Assembly (NCBI GenBank): GCA_013214445.1
Contig: JABSPG010000201.1
Span: 1 to 7,038, forward strand
Reading direction: 5' to 3'
From: Ekhidna sp.
Lineage (GTDB): Bacteria; Bacteroidota; Bacteroidia; Cytophagales; Cyclobacteriaceae
Length of the DNA stretch: 7,038 nucleotides
Numbering within the stretch: the stretch's first letter is position 1; each line of letters opens with the position of its first letter. Both the position numbers and the translations under genes were made by a program. The notes beneath the pieces were generated by a model. The model was not told where the DNA came from. It ran no database searches and was given only the letters and a program-made list of their open reading frames with translations. Shown one piece after another: positions 1 to 5,039 of the stretch.

Positions 1-346
1 CACCATCCAACCAACACTCAAGAGAATGCTTAAATGCTAGATAATCAGTATTATACCCAATTAATTCATTATCCCTCCGAACAACCACATTAGTGGCTCC
101 TACGTTTTCTGCACTTGCGTCCAAGTGCTGCAAATACTTATTAACAGCTTGCTTATGCGGCACGGTAACGTTGACACCAACCAAATCAGCATTGCTATCC
201 CAGAGATTGGGGAAAGAATCAATTGATTTCATTTCATACAGCTCATATAAATGATCCATCAGTCCCAAATGCCTGAATTTTTCTGAGAAAAACTTTTTTG
301 AATAACTGTGACTTACCGGATAACCAATCAACCCAAACCTCTTCAT
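1..346 (-). CDS. aroE: Shikimate dehydrogenase, N-terminal part (3' end outside window)
   Basis: Shikimate dehydrogenase reduces 3-dehydroshikimate to shikimate with NADPH in the cytoplasmic aromatic amino acid (chorismate) pathway. The first 115 residues are visible and the frame is open to the left edge, so the NADP-binding Rossmann half lies outside. The family pattern is clear: GYPVSHSYSKKFF at residues 8-20 holds the shikimate-binding serines (S14, S16), NVTVPHK at 59-65 ends in the catalytic lysine K65, GATNVV lies at 83-88, and GYNTD at 97-101 ends in the catalytic aspartate D101. The ATG at 346 is chosen because the conserved MKRFGLIGYP start follows at once and an in-frame stop (the TAG ending the upstream gene) lies 39 bases before it. 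No Shine-Dalgarno sequence is visible. Only 36 bases separate it from the DUF368 gene, so the two are probably co-transcribed. Assignment to the AroE family is secure; the full length cannot be judged. Confidence 0.93.
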   Translation of the reverse strand, partial: MKRFGLIGYPVSHSYSKKFFSEKFRHLGLMDHLYELYEMKSIDSFPNLWDSNADLVGVNVTVPHKQAVNKYLQHLDASAENVGATNVVVRRDNELIGYNTDYLAFKHSLECWLDG

Positions 347-382
347 TCGATCAAATTTAGTTTCTTCTTTAGAATCAATGTA

Positions 383-1273
383 CTATGACTCTCTAGTGGA
401 CTTTTTTTCCATCCAATAGACCAACAGAAATCCAACAGCTATAAGGAAAAGAGAAATAGCAAAGTATAAATCCAGGTTGGGCCACTGCCATATATACCCT
501 ACTGCTTTTTCCTTTCCTTCAAAAACCTCGAAAATGGTCTGCTTCCATGGCCAAATAATCAGCAATGATCCAGCAACAAATCCGCTAAGAACAGCAATAG
601 TCGCGTCTTTGAATTCCCTAAATAGGTAGGATAATAATCTAGAAAGAAGAACTAAACCTACAACACAGCCAATTGCCATCGGTAAAAGAATCATTATCCT
701 AAGGTTGCTAATCGCTTTCAAGACTAGAACATAATTGCCCATTAATAGCAAGATATATGACCCTGAAAGTCCAGGAAGAATCATACTACAAACGGCCACC
801 ACACCACATAAAATCAAGTAAATAAATGAATCGTTAGCCTGGGCGGGCGGTAAAAACGCAACGGAAATGGCAAGTGCAAGTCCGACCACAAAAGAGATAA
901 TTACGCTGATTGACACAGATTCTATTTGACGAGAGACGGCAAAAACGGAGGCAATTATCAATCCGAAGAAGAAAGAAAGAGTTAAAACCTCATATTGCTC
1001 AAAAGCAATTTCCAAGAGTTTAGCAAGACTAAGGATGCTAACAAAGACACCTAAAAAAAGAACAAGTAAAAAAGAGAAATCAATTCGTTCTGAGAACTCT
1101 TTGAGCTTTCCAGTAAATAAACACTGCATAGCTTTTAGGTCGATATTCTTGAGTGCATTTATTAGACGTTCGTAGATACCTGTAATGAACGCAACTGTCC
1201 CTCCTGAGACTCCTGGAATAACATTTGCGGCTCCCATAGCAACGCCATATGCAAATAGTCGGATTTTATTCAT
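383..1273 (-). CDS. popT: DUF368/PopT-family polyprenyl-phosphate transporter
   Basis: This is a 296-residue, strongly hydrophobic inner-membrane protein. Proteins of the DUF368 family (PopT) have been shown to move undecaprenyl phosphate back across the cytoplasmic membrane, recycling the lipid carrier used for peptidoglycan and surface polysaccharides. Two related motifs are visible: NVIPGVSGGT at residues 17-26 and ILPGLSGSY at 165-173. They suggest two homologous halves, each with a Pro/Gly-rich hairpin entering the membrane. About eight hydrophobic stretches follow the first motif, and the tail is charged (KKSTRES). Length is normal for the family. The ATG at 1273 places the first motif close to the N-terminus, as expected. 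The gene diverges from a plus-strand gene across 117 bases and is followed 36 bases later by aroE. Nearby exopolysaccharide genes fit a need for carrier recycling, but that link is inferred. Family membership is near certain; the substrate rests on characterised homologues. Confidence 0.9.
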   Translation of the reverse strand: MNKIRLFAYGVAMGAANVIPGVSGGTVAFITGIYERLINALKNIDLKAMQCLFTGKLKEFSERIDFSFLLVLFLGVFVSILSLAKLLEIAFEQYEVLTLSFFFGLIIASVFAVSRQIESVSISVIISFVVGLALAISVAFLPPAQANDSFIYLILCGVVAVCSMILPGLSGSYILLLMGNYVLVLKAISNLRIMILLPMAIGCVVGLVLLSRLLSYLFREFKDATIAVLSGFVAGSLLIIWPWKQTIFEVFEGKEKAVGYIWQWPNLDLYFAISLFLIAVGFLLVYWMEKKSTRES

Positions 1274-1390
1274 GCCGCGAAGCTACAGTGTATTCCCAAA
1301 GAACACCATGGCCAAAAATGATAAATACGGTATGCTTTAGGGGTAACCGCCCATTCCACCTACTAACAATAAGAATCACACAACCGCAAA

Positions 1391-1999
1391 ATGAAGTCAA
1401 TTTCTTTCACAATACTACTCACCATCTCTTCAATCACGCTAGCTCAAACAATCGATACGAACTATGATGAAAACAAGAAGCGAGCAATCAAATTTGAATT
1501 CTTTTCTCCTCTGACGGGTAACTCTACGATTGGCTATGAAAAATATGTGAAAGACTGGATCTCTTGGGAAGTGAAAGTAGGAGTAATTGGACTAGGTATA
1601 GATCCAGAAGAACTCAACCCGGCAGGGATATTAGTCAAGGGAGGCCCAAAGTTTAAACTCAACCCTGACTTTGTAACTTCAGACCTTCGTGGATCGCACC
1701 TACTTGGAGGAAAATATATTAGACCTGAAATCGTCTTTGCTCAATACAGTGAAGATGATATGGAAAACTTCCTTGGCGGGGAACGTGAAAGGCGAGAATA
1801 CACTTCTTTCGCCTTCCTTATCACCTATGGAAGGCAGTACATACTTGCAAATGTTATGACCCTAGACTATCACATTGGCCTAGGGTATGGGTGGGTATCT
1901 TCAAAAGAAAGCAAGTACAACTATGGATTTAGCAACGGAGGAACGGACTTTCCTGTAGCTATATCAGCTGGACTGACGATAGGTTTTTTATTGAAATAA
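1391..1999 (+). CDS. Small secreted, probably outer-membrane beta-barrel protein of unknown function
   Basis: I do not recognise a named family with confidence. The 202-residue product starts with a convincing Sec signal peptide: Lys2, a hydrophobic core to about residue 17, and a likely cut after TLA (A18, before Q19). The mature part has alternating polar and hydrophobic strands rich in Gly and aromatics (TIGYEKYV, WEVKVGVIGLG, FAFLITYGRQY, HIGLGYGWV) and ends in the strand GLTIGFLLK. This is the pattern of small 8-strand-type outer-membrane barrels common in Bacteroidota, somewhat like DUF3575 proteins. The ATG at 1391 is chosen because the signal peptide begins there; the bases before it are A-rich with no Shine-Dalgarno. 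It is the only plus-strand gene here, lying between comA and popT. Its TAA (1997-1999) directly abuts the comA stop. Real gene: very likely. Barrel fold: probable. Function: unknown. Confidence 0.8.
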   Translation: MKSISFTILLTISSITLAQTIDTNYDENKKRAIKFEFFSPLTGNSTIGYEKYVKDWISWEVKVGVIGLGIDPEELNPAGILVKGGPKFKLNPDFVTSDLRGSHLLGGKYIRPEIVFAQYSEDDMENFLGGERERREYTSFAFLITYGRQYILANVMTLDYHIGLGYGWVSSKESKYNYGFSNGGTDFPVAISAGLTIGFLLK

Positions 2000-2755
2000 T
2001 TAAAGAAAATGATTGAAAGTGTCTCCTCTCAATCCCAGTCTTATGGTTTCTAGAGGTATCACTTCATTGGGAGCAATGTTTCCAAGATTCACATTCGTTC
2101 CGCATAGCTTAATGAACCACACCTGCTGAGCTTTTTGAGGAGCTTCCCACAAGATTTTTTCCTCAGGGATCTGAGTTAAGATTTCTTCGACTAGTCCTTG
2201 TCTTACCTCACCAGAATCTCTAAATAAACCTACGTTACCGCTTTCTCGTGCTTCTCCAATCACCTTCCATGCACCTGCCTTCAATTCTGTATCCATCTGC
2301 TCTATCCACTTGTAGGGAGGAATAATCTTAGCAGCATCCTTAGAACCGACTTCACTAAGAACAGTTACCTGTTTAGCAAGGGTCGAAATGTATTCACATT
2401 TTACTTCATGCGGCATTTCTATTGAGCCGTCAGAAACTTCCGCATACTCCAATCCATATTTATCAAGTACCTTTTGGTAGTCTGGGAATTGATCTCGAAC
2501 CACAAATGCTTCGAAAAGCGTCCCGCCTAGGTATATTGGGATTCCAGCTGACTTATACAATTCAATTTTCTCCCGCAACTTGGGATATACATACGAGGTG
2601 GCCCATCCGAGCTTCACAATATCGATGTACTCTCCGCTTGTCTCAATCAGGTCCTCTACCTCCCTTAGGCTAAGCCCCTTATCCATGACCATGGTATAGC
2701 CCTCTGTTCTTGGTTTTGCAGTTCTTGTTGGGAGATTGTTTAAGTTATAATTCAT
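2000..2755 (-). CDS. comA: Phosphosulfolactate synthase (ComA family)
   Basis: ComA adds sulfite to phosphoenolpyruvate to give (2R)-phospho-3-sulfolactate, the first step of coenzyme M synthesis in methanogens; related proteins occur in Bacillus (YitD) and plants (HSA32). The 251-residue product carries the family's signature blocks in order: DKGL (25-28), VKLGWATS (47-54), GGTLFE (77-82), EVSDGS (106-111), SEVGSKD (134-140), EARESG (168-173), EAPQKAQQVWFI (204-215) and a C-terminal block ending LGLRGDTF (240-247). Nothing essential looks missing for this TIM-barrel enzyme. The frame opens upstream to an ATG at 2797, but the extra 14 residues are Phe/Cys-rich and unlike the family, so the ATG at 2755 is preferred. 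It follows the TPR gene by 65 bases. No ComB- or ComC-like gene is in the window, so the fate of the product is unknown. In this phylum sulfonolipid or sulfolactate metabolism is a possible role, as inference only. The family call is very firm; the physiological role is not. Confidence 0.93.
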   Translation of the reverse strand: MNYNLNNLPTRTAKPRTEGYTMVMDKGLSLREVEDLIETSGEYIDIVKLGWATSYVYPKLREKIELYKSAGIPIYLGGTLFEAFVVRDQFPDYQKVLDKYGLEYAEVSDGSIEMPHEVKCEYISTLAKQVTVLSEVGSKDAAKIIPPYKWIEQMDTELKAGAWKVIGEARESGNVGLFRDSGEVRQGLVEEILTQIPEEKILWEAPQKAQQVWFIKLCGTNVNLGNIAPNEVIPLETIRLGLRGDTFNHFL

Positions 2756-2766
2756 GAAATAGATTC

Positions 2767-2788
2767 GTGCTTCTTTAAAACAAAGCAC
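2767..2788 (-). repeat. Inverted repeat in the leader of comA
   Basis: On the minus strand, GTGCTT, ten bases, then AAGCAC form a perfect 6-bp stem; CTTT and AAAG inside offer an alternative pairing. It ends 11 bases before the comA ATG and lies in the 65-base gap after the TPR gene. The bases after it (GAATCTATTTC) are not a clean T-run, so an intrinsic terminator is not well supported. It could affect translation initiation of comA or be a processing site, or simply be chance in AT-rich DNA. Confidence 0.3.
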
Positions 2789-2820
2789 AAAACTCACAAA
2801 TATTCCTTAGATGATCAAGC

Positions 2821-4224
2821 TTATTTTTTGTCCTCTCTAAATTGATCAATAATTCGATAGAGGGCTTTTTGAGTGGGTAGATTTGGAAAGAAATCAAAGA
2901 GTAGTTCGTGTGCGTCAAAATCTAGCATTAGAGCCGTTTCTAGTCTATTAATGGCATTTTTATAGCTTCCCGAACCTATTAAATAAACAACACCACGATA
3001 ATACATTTCTGCATTATCGGGGCACTCATCTAGTCCTTGTTCCAAGATCGAAATTGCTTCTTGAAAATTTCCTTGCTCATAATAAACCATAGACCAATCG
3101 AGCCAAGTTTTAGCATCTTCTGAATCCATCTCACTTGCTTCTCGGTAGGCATCAATGGCTGAAACAAGATTACCAGTTTTATACTCCGCATCGGCTACCG
3201 CCTTCCAATAGTGAGCGTTTTCTGAATCAAGCTTTAGCGCCTTATTCAAAAAATGGATTGCTTCGTACCACTTGTCCTGCAACGCAAGACATACACCAAC
3301 ACCATACCAGGCTTCATGATACATTTGGTCTAGTTTAGTTGATTTCTGATAGTATTTGATGGCAAGATCAAACTGTTCCAATTTCTCATATGCTGCACCA
3401 ATGTGGCAGTACGTTTCGGGTGAGGCTCCTTCTTGTTCAAAGGTTTTCAAATAGGCTGCTAATGCTCTGTCATATTTCTCCAGATTCATTAGAGCATTGC
3501 CCATATTGAACCAAGCACTACTAAAATTTTCGTCTATTACTGTAGCATACTCATATGAATCAACAGCATCCTCAAATTTTCCTAGTTTGTTGTACACAAT
3601 GCCTAAATTGTACCAAGCATATTCAGAATAAGGGTCTTGATCAATAAATTTCTGATAATATGAAAGACTGCTCTCAAGCTCTCCTGAAACATCTAAACAA
3701 TAGGCCAATTCATACAAGGCATTCTCATTGAGCATATTGACCTCAATCGCTTTTTTGTATTGTTGTGCTGCTTCTTTGTATTTACCCAAGCCCTGATATG
3801 CCATACCAATGCTGAAATAGACATCATCCTTTTCTTCAACATTCAAAAGGGCTCCTTCATATGCCTCAATGGCATTTTCAAATTCTGAAATAAGACAATG
3901 GATCGCACCTTTTTGTAGAAGTAACTCAGGATCATTAGGCTGAATATTCAAGGTATAATCCAGCAATTCCAATGCTTCATCATACTTTTCCATCTTTACT
4001 AAAACATCTGACTTTTCGATCGTCAAATCAATAGAATAAGAGAATTGTTCTAAAGCAATATTAACTGCCTTAAGTGCCTGATTGAGTTTATCACTTGAAC
4101 TGTAGTGGCCAATGATTTGGATGAACGCATCTTCATCGAAGAAATAATTCTCCTTGTTTCTTAAAAATGCTTCAAATCGTCTGATTAGTTCTCTCTCTTC
4201 CTTGCGCTTATGCTCTTCAGCCAT
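2821..4224 (-). CDS. TPR-array protein (12 tetratricopeptide repeats)
   Basis: This 467-residue soluble protein has no signal peptide or membrane segment, so it is probably a cytoplasmic scaffold or adaptor. After a charged N-terminus (about 1-30), residues 31-438 divide into twelve consecutive repeats of exactly 34 residues, starting at 31, 65, 99, 133, 167, 201, 235, 269, 303, 337, 371 and 405. The usual TPR positions recur: an aromatic at 4, small residues near 8, Ala at or near 20 and hydrophobics around 24 and 27. The first repeat is the most divergent. Residues 439-467 form a likely capping helix with a charged end (REDKK). No enzymatic domain is seen, and the binding partner cannot be told from sequence. 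The ATG at 4224 is the only sensible start before the array. It follows the phosphatase gene by 95 bases and precedes comA by 65, so comA may be co-transcribed with it. The TPR nature is certain, the biological role unknown. Confidence 0.92.
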   Translation of the reverse strand: MAEEHKRKEERELIRRFEAFLRNKENYFFDEDAFIQIIGHYSSSDKLNQALKAVNIALEQFSYSIDLTIEKSDVLVKMEKYDEALELLDYTLNIQPNDPELLLQKGAIHCLISEFENAIEAYEGALLNVEEKDDVYFSIGMAYQGLGKYKEAAQQYKKAIEVNMLNENALYELAYCLDVSGELESSLSYYQKFIDQDPYSEYAWYNLGIVYNKLGKFEDAVDSYEYATVIDENFSSAWFNMGNALMNLEKYDRALAAYLKTFEQEGASPETYCHIGAAYEKLEQFDLAIKYYQKSTKLDQMYHEAWYGVGVCLALQDKWYEAIHFLNKALKLDSENAHYWKAVADAEYKTGNLVSAIDAYREASEMDSEDAKTWLDWSMVYYEQGNFQEAISILEQGLDECPDNAEMYYRGVVYLIGSGSYKNAINRLETALMLDFDAHELLFDFFPNLPTQKALYRIIDQFREDKK

Positions 4225-4257
4225 AACATAACATTAGTGGTGCTAACAATATCTTTT

Positions 4258-4285
4258 GAAATTTAGAGGAAAATGTTTTCAAAAA
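4258..4285 (-). promoter_or_regulatory. Weak candidate Bacteroidota promoter before the TPR gene
   Basis: On the minus strand, TTTTTG (4285-4280) is followed after 14 bases by TAAATTTC (4265-4258), which matches seven of eight positions of the Bacteroidota -7 element TAnnTTTG (two are free). The spacer is shorter than the roughly 19-21 bases usual between the -33 TTTG and -7 elements, which weakens the call. The position is sensible: the 95-base gap between the phosphatase and TPR genes, about 33 bases before the TPR ATG. If real, the TPR and comA genes form a unit separate from the polysaccharide operon. Confidence 0.25.
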
Positions 4286-4319
4286 CCTTGACTATGAAGT
4301 GAAAAAGTTTTCCACACAC

Positions 4320-5039
4320 TTAAAGTAAAGTGGCATTCTTCACCTTCTCATTCTCAATTGCCTTCCTTACTTCTTTAGCTTTTAAGCCCATTTCAAGGTA
4401 CTTAAGGTGAGCAAACCGATGTAGATCTGAACCCAAAAAATCCACAGCTTCCAACTTCAAGAGTTGAGAACCTATTTTGGCAGGAATAGTTCCATAGTAA
4501 CCCGAGATAGAGCCAATAGTCACCTGCATGAGAACCCCAGACTCTCTTAATCTTAGTATCCAATCTAGGCTGCCCTCCAAGAATCGATACCTTTCTGGAT
4601 GAGCTAGTACAGGGTTATAGCCCTTCATCTTGAGATCAAAGAGAACCGAATCGAAGTATATCGGCTTAGTTTGGAAAGGAGCCTCCACTAAAACATACTT
4701 ATCACCGAATGATAGCAACGTATCATCCTGCAGCAGTCTCTGGGAGAATTCTTCATCTACATAATACTCTGCTGCAGCTTCAATTTGAATCTTAATTTGC
4801 CTCCTGCTTAACTCTTCCTGCAGGTCGGATAAGCCTTGTCTTATCAAAAGGGGCGTATTTGGATATCTAGGATGAACATGCGGAGTGGTTATAATCTTCT
4901 TAACTCCAAATTCTTTGAGCTTCAAGATCATCTCGACACTCTGCTCTATCGACTGAGAGCCATCATCTATATTTGGGATCAGATGAGAATGCAGATCTAC
5001 GGTAAGTTCAGCCACCTTCGTCCTCCTGAATGAAAGCAT
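4320..5039 (-). CDS. PHP-domain tyrosine-protein phosphatase (CpsB/YwqE type)
   Basis: The 239-residue product belongs to the metal-dependent PHP phosphatases that dephosphorylate the tyrosine tail of BY-kinases controlling capsule or exopolysaccharide synthesis (CpsB of streptococci, YwqE of Bacillus). The metal-binding pattern is complete: DLHSH (15-19, H17 and H19), DDG (25-27), TPHVHP (52-57, H54), E91 in AAEYY, E119 in LVEAPF, H147 in LAHPERY, and D205/H207 in GSDLHR. Length is normal for the family. The ATG at 5039 gives a short basic leader (MLSFRRTK) before the first metal motif, as often seen in Bacteroidota members; there is no signal peptide, so it should act in the cytoplasm. Its start overlaps the kinase stop by one base (TGATG), indicating translational coupling and a matched kinase/phosphatase pair. 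It appears to end the polysaccharide operon, since 95 bases and a possible promoter follow. Confidence in family and partner is high. Confidence 0.92.
   Translation of the reverse strand: MLSFRRTKVAELTVDLHSHLIPNIDDGSQSIEQSVEMILKLKEFGVKKIITTPHVHPRYPNTPLLIRQGLSDLQEELSRRQIKIQIEAAAEYYVDEEFSQRLLQDDTLLSFGDKYVLVEAPFQTKPIYFDSVLFDLKMKGYNPVLAHPERYRFLEGSLDWILRLRESGVLMQVTIGSISGYYGTIPAKIGSQLLKLEAVDFLGSDLHRFAHLKYLEMGLKAKEVRKAIENEKVKNATLL

Noticed and set aside
1331..1340. TATGCTTTAG as a promoter element for the plus-strand gene
   Set aside because: It only loosely matches TAnnTTTG or a -10 box, and no -33/-35 element is found at a suitable spacing.
1313..1345. CAAAAATG (CATTTTTG on the minus strand) as a -7 element for popT
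   Set aside because: It fits the TAnnTTTG pattern except for the first base, but no TTG lies at the proper distance upstream, so the promoter is not supported.
1249..1467. Plus-strand 72-codon open frame overlapping the popT start and the barrel gene
   Set aside because: It covers a divergent intergenic region and the start of a real gene in another frame, with a low-complexity His/Asn/Thr-rich product and no recognisable motif.
2756..2797. Upstream ATG extending comA by 14 residues
   Set aside because: The added residues (Phe/Cys-rich) do not resemble the family N-terminus, and the region holds the inverted repeat; the ATG at 2755 gives the usual distance to the DKGL motif.
4291..4317. Hairpin GTGGAAAA/TTTTTCAC after the phosphatase gene as a terminator
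   Set aside because: The stem is AT-rich, includes a G-T pair and leaves almost no loop unless shortened; no T-run follows it.
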